Source of the DNA: Acanthosepion pharaonis
Lineage: Eukaryota > Mollusca > Cephalopoda > Sepiida > Sepiidae
Assembly (NCBI GenBank): GCA_903632075.3
Contig: CAHIKZ030000125.1
Coordinates: forward strand, 2,643,501-2,707,500
DNA length: 64,000 nucleotides
Direction: 5' to 3'
Shown here: in pieces, positions 23,392 to 36,800 of the stretch
How the letters are laid out: every line of letters starts with the position of its first letter
Numbering within the stretch: position 1 is the stretch's first letter
Translations under genes and position numbers: made by a program
Notes under the pieces: generated by a model
What the model was told of the DNA's origin: nothing
Seen by the model: the letters and a program-made list of their open reading frames with translations, nothing else
Databases searched by the model: none

Positions 23392-23740
23392 CCCCAAAGT
23401 CCAACCCTTACCTCACAGTCGGTGGGGCTGTAAACGGTAGTGTCAGAGCTATGCCGCCCGGAACTTCGTTCCTGGTAGGGCCACCCAAGGCAGACAGGTC
23501 TGACACACACGCCGCCTAACAAGGGCTCTGGTGAAAATCCAAGGAGCGTCTGCATCGGTAACCGGCGGCTTCTGGTCGTTCCTGTCTCTGCGTCTGTGGG
23601 AACCCCGCGGCAAGCAAGAACGTTATCCGAGTAGGCCTGGTACCCTACTTCTGTAATTTATCCCAAGAATCTTCTTTTCATAACAGGAAGAAGCCGGCTC
23701 AATCCGCCCAGGGTGAATGCCGCATCAGTACAGTCAGTAC
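23392..23740 (-). other. GC-rich segment fused to the 5S-like sequence
   Basis: About 350 bp far richer in G+C than the surroundings, with many CpG steps and short palindromes (for example GGAACTTCGTTCC at 23460-23472). A 90-codon minus-strand frame spans it and runs into the 5S-like part, but it has no known domain. The abrupt change at both ends suggests a transferred block: 5S spacer DNA, the body of a 5S-related repeat, or an element next to a 5S target. I cannot choose between these. Confidence 0.5.
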
Positions 23741-24126
23741 AGTACATACTTCAAAGAATGTGAGATATGTGTTTTATTAGAAATTGTGTTATTGCAAAAA
23801 GTAAAAAAAAATTGCATTTATGATTAAATTTTTCTCCCGTCAGAAGATGATACTTTAGCCTTGATTACTGCAGACTATATTTTAGGCATTCATTGCAAAT
23901 GTTTCTCAATGTATAATGTTGAAAATTGATTCCATTCTTTTTACATTGACTATTTTTTTCATTTTTTTAAATTTTCTCTCAAGTTCATCCCATGCTAATT
24001 CTGGCGGCGGCTTCAAAATTTTGAAGAGAAGCATATATGAATTCTAATTATAACCAATTAATAATTGTAATGCTATTATTAATTGTATTGATGAACAAGT
24101 ACCATATTATAATTATTATATTTATA
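23741..24126. other. No gene recognised
   Basis: AT-rich sequence between the 5S-like block and two SINE-like copies. Confidence 0.45.
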
Positions 24127-24341
24127 GATATTTAATATATTCTCTCTTTTTACGTTATTTTTGTATACACATTCGTTTGTTTAAATGTTCTGTTCTTTAA
24201 TTAAACAGTATTATTTACATTTAACAACCTGAATGCTCGAAAAATTTCGTAGAGGAATATGCGTTCTCCGACAGGAATGGAATCGAACCAGCATCCGAAA
24301 CGACATTTAAAATGACGTGCGATGATAATTCAGTCAGCGAG
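24127..24341 (-). mobile_element. tRNA-derived SINE-like copy 1
   Basis: On the minus strand a tRNA-like head (24266-24341) has a consensus B box, GCTGGTTCGATTCC, and a weak A-box region. A body of about 140 bp follows, containing GAGCATTCAGG and TGTATAC-like blocks and an AT-rich end. The body and head align with 24478-24681. SINEs are Pol III-transcribed non-autonomous retroposons that depend on a LINE partner. No poly(A) or obvious TSD seen. Confidence 0.6.
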
Positions 24342-24477
24342 ATATAAATTCAGAACACAAATTACTACGTTTAAAACTATAAATTCGCCGATCTTTCTCA
24401 ACCTATCATATGTGTTTTGAATTTGTAACCTAACGTAAAAAATGACAACGTATCATTGGAAATGGATTAAATCCGTC

Positions 24478-24681
24478 AAATATTTAATATATTTTATGCT
24501 TATACGTTAATTTTTATGGATACACTTATTTTAGAAAATGATCTTTTCTGTAACGAAACAGTAGTAATTATATTTAACGGCCTAAATGCTCGAGAAATAT
24601 ACGTACTCCGACAGGATTCGAACCAGCATACTATACGGAACCACAATTTAGTCTGGCATGCAGTGACCCTTCAGCCCCGGA
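24478..24681 (-). mobile_element. tRNA-derived SINE-like copy 2
   Basis: Same orientation and layout as the copy 350 bp upstream. The tRNA-like head (24605-24681) has B box CTGGTTCGAATCCTG and ends CTCCG...CGGAG that can still pair as an acceptor stem. The body carries CTCGAGCATTTAGG. The two copies share sequence from head through body, so either a tandem duplication or two insertions occurred. The tRNA isotype is unclear. Confidence 0.65.
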
Positions 24682-25834
24682 GAACTTCTGGTTAAGCAAA
24701 TCTCGAAAGCTCTTTAAAAAATAGATCTCGTTGGAGGAATAAATACATTTTCGTGTGGTATCTTACAAAATGATACCGTCTTACTAAATAGATAAAACAA
24801 TATCTAAATGAAACGTGAATATATATTTTCAAGACATCTTGCTGTTATGTTTATAACTTGGCACATTTTATCAGCAATCTAACCATTGATAAAGTTTTTG
24901 ATCGATACAAACAAAATTGATCAAGAAAAAATCTTATGTCGGAAGCAGAAATTTTAGACATATGAACAGTCACTGGCTAATGCAAGCAACATAAAAAAAT
25001 GTTTTCGTTACATTAAAACGATCATCTAATAATGTAATTAATATTAGCCAAAAGATAGCTAAAAGAAAAAAATGAATCGAATTATAAAGCCTTTCTTTCT
25101 GGTGTCAATTAAATTAACCTTGTAACCTCCTTCAGGCTGAATAATAAAAATGAAAGAACACGGAAGCGAATCTTTTAAAGATGTAATGAGATTACATCGT
25201 GTATTCTATATCTTTCAGGGCCGAGGCCATAAAAAGTTCTTGGAAAAGAACATCCATGGCTTCACAACATAATTGATTTTTTTTAACTGTCAATCTTCCA
25301 AAAGTACATGACTTAATAGGCAACATATATATATAATAATATTTGTTCTATATTTTGAGCCGTAAGTGTTTCCATCCTTAGCAAAGAAATGTAACCTTCC
25401 TTTGTCTTTGTGACCGTGTATGTGTATGTTATTAATAAATGATTTTTCAAACACTAGACGACTTGGCGTTCGTGATCACATTGAAGAGAACATTTAAGAG
25501 TGTAGACATTTCCTTATGTTCTTTGTTCATTCTTAAGTTTTGAAAGCAAATATTAATCATTATTTTCCCCTGAAGGTGGTGCAAAGTATGATTTACATAA
25601 ATGATTACGAAAAACATAGTGTCATAACAGCCATGTAAAAACGCACTATGATTTTTTTAAGAATATAATATCACTTTCGTTAAAATAATAAATTTCTCGC
25701 AAGATTAGGACAATTTTTCTCACTGAAGATCAGCAAAAATAATATTTCTACTGATGATCAGAAAGAGATAAAAATAATTACGCATTTGAATGACTTACTC
25801 CATTACGGATAATTACATTTCATACACTGACTAA

Positions 25835-25837
<3 letters not shown>
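24682..25837. other. No gene recognised
   Basis: AT-rich, no motif beyond a short TATATA tract near 25326. Confidence 0.45.
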
Positions 25838-25866
<29 letters not shown>

Positions 25867-25896
25867 TACCTAGTTTTTCTTAGAAAAACTAGGTAA
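25838..25896. repeat. (TA)n followed by a perfect short hairpin
   Basis: A TA tract runs to 25865. Then 25866-25896 is a perfect palindrome with 15-bp arms (TTACCTAGTTTTTCT) around one central T. Confidence 0.92.
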
Positions 25897-26004
25897 ACTG
25901 TATGGGTAAAACAAAGGATTATAAAATAAAAGTAAAGTCTGATGATCCGCAGTTCTTTTAAAGGCTCTGGTGAAATAATTTATTACATGGATTACTGTTT
26001 TTTA

Positions 26005-26140
<136 letters not shown>

Positions 26141-26143
26141 ATA

Positions 26144-26560
26144 ATGACAAACGCCTAAGCGTTAGCCCCCTGGTAAACTTAATCAAGACAAATGGAAGAT
26201 ATCATTTTGCAACCAGTATTTATACTCATAATTAAAAATTTTAATTTTTCAGGACTGAAAAAAGGTTAGAACTTCTGTTTAACTGATTGTTAAATTATGG
26301 TGCATTCGAAGTAAATGAATTTAATGTCTAATAAAAGAAAGTGACTAAATGATGTTATTCAATTTTTATAATGTAATTAGTATTTATATTTTTTATAGCT
26401 GAGAAATTGTGTTATGACTTATAGATTTTAGATGATAGAAAAACTTGTATTGAAATGTTTTCTTTTTTTAATTTTATGTACATGGGTTTTTCTTCAGCCT
26501 TTATCCAAACTGTATTTTTACAGATATATATTTGGTTATATCTGATCTAATTTATCAATA
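26144..26560 (+). repeat. Unclassified dispersed repeat, copy B
   Basis: Partner of 14757-15165. Both contain CAAGACAAA, TTTTGCAACCAGTATTTATAC, CTAAATGATGTTATTC and GCTGAGAAATTGTGTT at matching distances. Differences are spread evenly with small indels, as in old copies of one repeat. No coding content. Confidence 0.85.
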
Positions 26561-26856
26561 AATGAAAATGATTCGCATTTATAAGTTCAGAGAAAAACTA
26601 CATTCCCATGGACGAAATGATAATTTGTATGAGGTTAATTGCTTGAATCTCTTTAAATGCAATTCACTTATATGCTCTATAATAAAAGATTATATTGAAC
26701 TCTCTTTTGTGGATCAGTTTTAACATTTTATATGAATAGGTCTACTCGGATTTACTTTTCCTATATATATATATATATACACCTACATACATACAGATAG
26801 AGAAACATATATTAGGGAATATGTGTATTTAGCTATATAGTATTAAGAATATATGT

Positions 26857-26879
26857 GGTATCGTATATTTGTTGACATG

Positions 26880-26936
<57 letters not shown>

Positions 26937-26982
26937 TATTATGTGTATATATATATTCACATGTCAACAAGTATACAATACC
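26857..26982. repeat. Foldback element: 36-bp inverted arms around (TA)n
   Basis: The left arm (26857-26892) contains GTTGACATGTGAATATAT. The right arm (about 26947-26982) is its complement, ATATTCACATGTCAAC, closing with CAATACC against GGTATCG. Two or three mismatches. The loop is a TA tract. Confidence 0.9.
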
Positions 26983-26999
26983 AAACACACCCACACACA

Positions 27000-27002
<3 letters not shown>

Positions 27003-27044
<42 letters not shown>
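27003..27044. repeat. (TA)n microsatellite
   Basis: About 21 units, preceded by a short (CA)n. Confidence 0.95.
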
Positions 27045-27047
<3 letters not shown>

Positions 27048-28044
27048 TATATATTTTAATATAAAAATAAGTACATTCATAATAAAATGTATTATTTGAG
27101 AGAATCATTCTCTGTATAAAAATGTTGTATATCTATTTCTACTTGAAATTTTGATTTTGTCAAAAATGAAAAGTTGAGAATATTCCATTTATTTAACCAT
27201 CAGAATGGTACAAAGAATAAATTAATTTTCTTTTTTTATTGTTATATAAAATATTTTATTTCGTTGCATAAACTCAGAAGGTGTGAAAAGTTCCTGGGTT
27301 AGTAACTTGACGGAAACATTATGATGGAAATATTCAGAACATATCCATTATTTCTGCTTTGGGCATATGAGTAGATGTTGTTCAAAGCAGCTTTCTTCTA
27401 CAAAGTTTAGTTGACTTATTTGGCTAAAAAAGGAATGGTTCAGAATAATCATGCTGCTACTTGGTTGGGAAGTGAATGTATAAATAAATAAATCCAAAAC
27501 TATAGAAGTCTTTGACACATAGTTTAAGTATATCACAATATATTTTTTTTTCTTAAATCATTAAATTTTAAATGAGCTACCATTAAGGTACCACGCTATT
27601 TAAGCGGAAGAATGATACAGTGATTATTATAACTATCTGCCATTTCCATTTGAAAGAGAAAATAATAGAGTTAACTTGAAGAACTATTTCAATTTACAAT
27701 TTAATTTCAATTTATCGTTGTTTTCTGTCAGTTGATTTTTATATAAAAAATTGCCTAAAAATTGCAGAAGAAAATATTCATGAATTCCGATATATATAAA
27801 AAAACCCGAAATCAGATGAAGATATAAATTAATAATTTTATTTTCTACTTCATATGAAGTAACGATTTAATAAATCTATACTTTTTGCAACGGAAATATA
27901 TGGAAATCCAAAAGCCGAACGATGTTTTCCAGATAATATTTTGGACCTCTCATTGGAGGATTCCTTGATCACACATATATCCTCGAGTCTCTTCTGATAT
28001 AGATATGATCTATGTGTCTGAATTTGAATATAATAATATCCTAT
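27045..28044. other. No gene recognised
   Basis: AT-rich; short frames only. Confidence 0.45.
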
Positions 28045-28245
28045 ATGACGAAAACTGTTGTCTTTGTGTTTCTGATTGCCTACATATTTGTATCATATGG
28101 ATTATGTAATTTCTATTTTCCGTTAGTTTCTACCAAGACACGGTTTCATTCAAAGTTTTTAAATAAATCTGTTCATACAATATTATCACTTTTCCAATAC
28201 TATTCAGCGTTTGACGCCATATCGATGAAGATTCTTGTTAAGTAA
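28045..28245 (+). CDS. Small open frame with a signal-peptide-like start (66 aa), doubtful
   Basis: It begins MTKTVVFVFLIAYIFVSYGL, a charged start followed by a long hydrophobic core and a small/Cys site, which is the profile of a secretory signal. The remaining about 45 residues have no cysteine pattern, dibasic peptide sites or known motif. AT-rich DNA often codes I/F/V/Y runs by chance, so this may be spurious. No promoter or poly(A) signal is evident. Confidence 0.15.
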   Translation: MTKTVVFVFLIAYIFVSYGLCNFYFPLVSTKTRFHSKFLNKSVHTILSLFQYYSAFDAISMKILVK

Positions 28246-28589
28246 CATCTATAAAACATATATTGCGAGATGAATCATGTATTTTTGTACATGTCTATTA
28301 AGAATGTATGCAAACATAACACTCCACATATTCATTTATTAAACAGACCCACTTGAAAGTTTGTGAACGCCCCCGAGACATGGTTATTATTATTCTGAGA
28401 AAAACTTAAATAAGCCCAGTAACTGTATATTATAGTATTGTCGTAAACACATAAATAATATTGTAACTCGAAGGCAGTAATGTATAGATGTCCCGAATTC
28501 CTATTTTAACTGATTTAAACTCTTCTTTTTTTTAAAATATAATATTCTTAAAGGTTGATTCTCAAATCGGACATTATTTTCCAAACAAA
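28246..28589. other. No gene recognised
   Basis: AT-rich spacer. Confidence 0.45.
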
Positions 28590-28646
<57 letters not shown>

Positions 28647-28647
28647 G
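28590..28647. repeat. (CTAT)n microsatellite
   Basis: About 14 tetranucleotide units. Confidence 0.96.
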
Positions 28648-28951
28648 GTGTTCTATTCACATGTAAATCATTTAATATATAATGAATCCTTGATGTCAAT
28701 CCTAAAATTTTCTTTTCATAATAGGTTTTCTTAAGTGTTGTTTTTAAAAGTTAATATACCACTATACACTTTATTCTAGGTAATAACAGCAAGGAAATCG
28801 TTAGCAGAGAATCGGATCAAGTTGGGTAAAAATATTAACTTACCATCCATTTGATAATATATGTTTCCCACAAATTTTTGAGAATGGGATAATCTGTTGA
28901 TTAGTATCCACTGATTCATTTTTATCTTTTGTGCTTTTCCAGTCATAGACA

Positions 28952-28977
28952 TTTTTTTTTTTTTTTTTTTTTTTTTT
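28952..28977. repeat. T26 homopolymer
   Basis: Uninterrupted T run. It may be the reverse of a poly(A) tail of a minus-strand retrocopy, but no retrocopy was recognised next to it. Confidence 0.9.
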
Positions 28978-29180
28978 CATTTGAAATGCCTTGCTGGGGA
29001 ATTCATTATTGATGCCAGAGATAGTGATTTTCATGTGCTTCTCAACTGTAATAATGCAATGATCTGTCAAGTAACTGAGCGAACAGAAAGTGGGAGACTA
29101 ACTGGTTGGCATTAGCTAAATGGTTCTGGGATTATTTTTATTTTCAGAATTATATTATATATTAATTACTAGAAATATTT

Positions 29181-29197
29181 CGTCGTCGTCGTCGTCG

Positions 29198-29235
<38 letters not shown>

Positions 29236-29362
29236 TTCTTCTTCTTCTTCTTCTTCTTCTTCGTCTTGTTCTCATTATTATGATTATCATTATTATTATT
29301 ATTTTTAATAATAATAATAATAAGAAGAACAACAATAATAATACTAACAATAATAACAACAA

Positions 29363-29402
<40 letters not shown>
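29181..29402. repeat. Compound trinucleotide array (TCG)(TCA)(TCT)...(AAT)
   Basis: Successive blocks of TCG, TCA, TCT, then ATT and AAT units with interruptions, over about 220 bp. Each block differs from the next by one base, as expected if point changes in one unit spread by slippage. Frames across it give poly-Ser or poly-Leu. Confidence 0.95.
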
Positions 29403-29604
29403 TCCTGCAGTCTATAGAGTATCTTTGGAGTATCTTTGGAGATCTTCAAATAATTGTCACAATGGAAGGACCATGCTGAGGAAATGGAAAAACCTCAGCA
29501 CATGAGGACCTCAAGAATTTCAGTTGTATTTGAGTACTCGGTTTGATTGGAAAAGGTTCCGATAGTGCTAATAAATGGGACCTAGTCAACATATGCATTA
29601 AAAA
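29403..29604 (-). other. Unidentified segment whose minus-strand end meets (ATT)n
   Basis: Read on the minus strand, this 200-bp piece ends GACTGCAGGAATT and then runs into (ATT)n, like the 3' end of a retroelement with a trinucleotide tail. A 17-bp direct repeat (GAGTATCTTTGGAGTAT) lies near 29417. No coding part recognised. Confidence 0.35.
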
Positions 29605-29848
29605 ATGCAAATAATTATATTCACAATTAGAGCTCACGTCTTACGAAGGGTTTTATCTGTGCAAAATACGTGTGATATTATTTTGATTATTTTTTGTTAT
29701 GCAAAAATTCTCAACGTTAAATGTCATGAAGCAATTTCTAACCTTAGATCTCAGGATGGAACACAGAAGGAAATGAGTACAAAAAATAAATCAAAGGATA
29801 TAACAATACTACTACTACTACTACTAATAATAATAATAATAATAATAG
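29605..29848 (+). mobile_element. LINE copy 4: 3' tail fragment with (ACT)n(AAT)n
   Basis: Aligns with the 3' untranslated end of the copy at 42-43.6 kb. Shared blocks are GAGCTCACGTCTTACGAAGG against CAGCTCACACTTTACGAAGG, GTCATGA..CAATTTCTAACC and AAATCAAAG. It ends in (ACT)6(AAT)7 from about 29806. Only the tail remains and no protein part is present. Confidence 0.75.

Positions 29849-33111
<3,263 letters not shown>

Positions 33112-33136
<25 letters not shown>
33112..33136. repeat. (TA)n microsatellite, short
   Basis: About 12 units. Confidence 0.93.
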
Positions 33137-33140
<4 letters not shown>

Positions 33141-33184
33141 GCATTCGTGTTAATTTCATGTTTCACAGATTTTGACTTTTTTAT

Positions 33185-34260
33185 TATTATTATATTTATC
33201 ATTTGTGTATATTATGTATTCTGCCTGTATCCTGTAGAAACCTGTGCCAACTATCGTCCTTAGGCCCTATATGAAAATTGTCATTTACTTAATAGCACTT
33301 TTCTTACTACATGGGATTTTTCCAGGGCTCCAACTACTATTGGTACAGTCTCATCCTACTTTCCCCACAACCTGGTAACCTCGATATCCATGTCCTTGTA
33401 TGTTGTTGCTTGATCCATGTAGCACTTCATTTTGCATTTTGCAGTTTTCCACGTCTTACACCAGTATTACTCGACTTCCTTTATATTTTCTGGGTCATTT
33501 ATCTCTATTTTATTTTCCCCACTTCTCGATATACATTCTTGGTATCTTTTTTTTTCTGAAGAGCTTGTTTTGCCTGAAGAATCTTTTTCCTTTTTACATA
33601 ACGCCTGATTTTTTTCTGCCTTCGCTTGAATTTGATGCTTCAGCTTCTCTTTAAATTTAGGTACGTCCGTGTTATTCTTTATGTCTGGGCTTCGTTTCAG
33701 TTTTCTCCCATTTTATTTCTTTCAATTTGGAACTTTCGTCTACTTCATTTAAAAATGCCAAGTGTCCTCATAGTTTATTTATTTCGGTTTCTAATTTTTT
33801 TTTCCTTCCAGACTGGCATATCGAGTTCTATATTACGCATTCATTTTCCCTTGATGATGTCACGCCTTATATTGGTTAGTTTGTTGGCATCGATGTTTAA
33901 ACTTTTTGAGGGATGTTTTTGTCACCAGATATAATATAAGGGTTTGATCGCTGTTTCGTTGTCGGGTTTATCGTGGCAGTGTAAAATTCTATCATTAATT
34001 AAATATGCTCTTCTCTAGATCATTTATTTCTTATTCTTTTTGTATGATTTTCTTTTAATGAATAGTGTAGGCTTCTGTGAGGACTTTCTCATAGATCTCG
34101 TTGGGTAGAATGTGTTCTAGTTTCATACTTATCGATTTCAGTCTGGTTCGTCACTGGGTACAGCGGTTCTTGCTTACCCAAAAGTAGGGACTGGTTCGTG
34201 AGCGCCAGAGCATATCCATTCAATGATGGACCAGCACATTCAAGGGGCAAGGCCTACTCC
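33185..34260 (-). mobile_element. LINE copy 5: N-terminal part joined to C-terminal part, RT missing
   Basis: The minus strand first reads the LINE N-terminal region (about 34200-33450), with MPVWKEKKLETEI, HLAFLNEVDESSK-like sequence, then IQAKAEK and FRQNKLF, which match the start of copy 1 (IQLKAQRIRRYEKR, YRQNKIF). It then passes within about 60 bp to the C-terminal segment, YKDMDIEVTRLWGK followed by ETVPIVVGALEKS (about 33395-33310). That segment corresponds to YKDLEIEISKMWHMG and TIPVVVGALGQ at 43.3 kb. The whole RT, zinc motif and endonuclease are absent. The 3' end meets a short AATAATAAT tract (33183-33197) and the 5' end a TA tract at 34262. Several stops occur. Confidence 0.72.
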
Positions 34261-34440
34261 TGCTATATATATATATATATTTTTTTTTACATTTGCTGTT
34301 ATTAAAGACAACTGTAATATCTTGATTTATAAGCGTTTGGATCCCAAGGATACACGACGTGCTTCAAGAGACCCCGGCGTAATTTCAATATTCGACGGAT
34401 TTTTTTTTTTTTTTGCCTTCTGCTTCTTCTTCCTCTTCTG

Positions 34441-34506
<66 letters not shown>
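34441..34506. repeat. (ATT)22 microsatellite at the LINE copy 3 3' end
   Basis: Equivalent to (AAT)n on the LINE's sense strand, directly after the terminal block that reads CCAGAAATCAAAG. Confidence 0.97.
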
Positions 34507-34507
<1 letters not shown>

Positions 34508-35041
34508 CTTTGATTTCTGGTGTGTACAAATTTCGTTCCGGTTATCGCCCAATGGTCTAAGGTTAGAAATGTCATCATGACATTTTCCACCGACACAAAA
34601 AAGAAAACAAATATACATAGATAAAGCCCTTCGTAAGGTTTGGGCTGTACTCGTGAGGACATAGTTTTGTATTTATTTAAGCTGTGAACTTCCAGGAATC
34701 TCTTCAATTAGTTTACTGGAATCATTCCAAAAAATCCGAGGGCTCAACCTACAACAGGGATAGGTGATGTACACACGTGCCACATTTTTCAGATTTCGAT
34801 TTCAAGGTCGTTGTATTTTGATAGCGTTTTGAAGATATATTGCAGTTCTTAGGGACTACCATATCAATAAGGAGGCACTTTTTTGGCTTGCAGCCTCTAA
34901 TAATAATATCTGGGTGGTTAGCTTTGATTTTTCTGCCTGTGTGTATTGTGCAGTCCCATAAATTTGTAACAGCTTCTATCTCTGTAACCGGGTCTGGGTG
35001 GTTTTCATACAAAACGTAACCGGGTATTGGTGGTGTTCATA
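34507..35041 (-). mobile_element. LINE copy 3: endonuclease end and 3' tail, 5'-truncated
   Basis: The minus strand starts inside the restriction-like endonuclease (YENHPDPVTEIEAVTNLWD), continues through IKANHPDIIIRGCK and KKCLLIDMVVP, and then the 3' tail (AAACCTTACGAAGGGC...TGTCATGATGACATTTC). The order and wording match copy 2. Only about 535 bp remain. (ATT)n tracts abut both ends in the same orientation (35045-35098 and 34441-34506), so this fragment sits inside a trinucleotide repeat. Part of the coding region between about 34740 and 34800 is scrambled or deleted. Confidence 0.85.
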
Positions 35042-35044
35042 CTA

Positions 35045-35098
<54 letters not shown>
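35045..35098. repeat. (ATT)18 microsatellite at the LINE copy 3 5' end
   Basis: Same unit and orientation as the tract on the other side of the LINE fragment. Confidence 0.97.
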
Positions 35099-35836
35099 TC
35101 GAGCCCATGCACCTTCGTATAGTGATACTTAGTGAAACATTTATTTTCAAAACTCATCTACCTTCCCGTCGAGTCAAATGTGGTCTCGCTACTTGATTTG
35201 GCTAATCATTTAAATCTCATGCTCCACGGGAAATTCTTTCATTCTGTTTGTCGTGTTCTTGATCCAACATGAACAAGTCTTTTTTTATTGTAGAATAACC
35301 GATCCTTTCAAATATTCTTAGCCGGCCATCTTTATCAGTCAGTCTCACATATAATTGTATTTTTTCAAGATAATTGTTCTGCCCGATTAATCTGTCCTTA
35401 ACTCTTCCATCTCATCTTTAACCCAGCTTTGTCTAAATTAGTTATTTTCCAGTTTCGAATGTTGGTATTTCCTTGGGCTGATATTAACGGCTATTCTCTT
35501 TCATTTTTAGATTTATCTTCTGAAAACATCCTCATGCCATTTGTAATATCTTTTTATTTTTTCAAAATGAATCTATGTACATTTTACGTATTTCTGTGTA
35601 ATAAATAATTTTATTTTAACTCTTCTATTCTCCGTTTCACTAATCATTGCTGCCTATTCTTCCTCTAATTAGGTTAGTTTCAGATTCTGTCTATTGTAGC
35701 TATTTTTCTGCCTTCTGTAGGTAGCATGTCATTTAAATGCCAATGTCGTTTACGTAATTATTATCAATAATGTATTCACTATAGATATTATTATTATATT
35801 ATTTTGATCACTAGTTAAATTAATTTCTTCATCCGG

Positions 35837-35837
<1 letters not shown>
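35099..35837. other. No gene recognised
   Basis: May be further repeat-derived sequence, since a T-rich bias like that of minus-strand LINE DNA continues. No motif could be read. Confidence 0.4.

Positions 35838-35919
<82 letters not shown>
35838..35919. repeat. (TA)n microsatellite
   Basis: About 41 units. Confidence 0.97.
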
Positions 35920-35920
<1 letters not shown>

Positions 35921-36435
35921 TTTTTGTATAAATAAAAAAGATTCACGTATTTGTATTCAATATTATACCTTTTTTCTTTTTTGTTTATTTTTCAGTCTAA
36001 ACAAACAGCATGCAATTTTATTATATCACATCAGATAAAGAATAAACATAATACATGAGAGAAATGGTTTGTTTTTCCTTGGTTGGGAGTCTAATAACAA
36101 TACGACGCAGATAATATTCAACAATGGACATCCGTTAAAATGGTTATTAATTTTTTTTTCAGTTTTCTGCATTGGTTATGGCATCGTATACACCAAAGAT
36201 GAACAAAGAAAACTGTATATATGTGGCGCTGTTTAAACTTTCAATATATTTGGATAGATTGTTGACTCAGTTTTGTTAATTTATCAAGCGATTCCCGTGT
36301 CCTCCGGAGTATTTCATCCACCTTTGGAAATCACTAAAGCCGAAAATAAAGAAACAATTTTTCTATACATTTTATTTATTGATGATGTCATTTCGCGCAT
36401 TAAAATCTTCGTATATTTTGTGTAGCTCCAGGCTC
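35920..36435. other. No gene recognised
   Basis: AT-rich spacer. Confidence 0.45.
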
Positions 36436-36800
36436 ACAGACGGGCACGCGCACACACACCCAACTTTTGCTCCATTGAAAATACTTCATTCGAGTCGTTA
36501 CCGATTGTCTGCTGCAAATGGAATGTAGGATTTACTTGGTATGTGTGTTGGGTTGAAAGAAATGCGGATGAATCTCAAGTATACCAATTTCCTTGCAGGG
36601 TAAAAGAATGACTACACGCTTTACGTACACACATCCTCCAACCAAACGTGGATTACACAGACTCACGCACACAAACCCGCGCGTGCACACACACTCTCGC
36701 ACACATACATGTATACATCCATACACACATTCATATATAAATATGTATGTGTGTGTTTACAAACACACTCAAACACACATAAACACACACACACACAATG
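36436..36800. repeat. (CA)-rich imperfect region
   Basis: Scattered short CA/CG/AC blocks (36442-36460, 36625-36730, 36765-36798). Another CA block (37198-37212) and imperfect TG blocks (37275-37325) follow, the latter in inverted relation. Confidence 0.75.

Noticed and set aside
29120..29449. Poly-Ser and poly-Leu frames
   Set aside because: Trinucleotide array read in two directions.
34327..34707. 126-codon frame with a poly-Asn block
   Set aside because: LINE 3' tail running into (AAT)n; the Asn run is the microsatellite.
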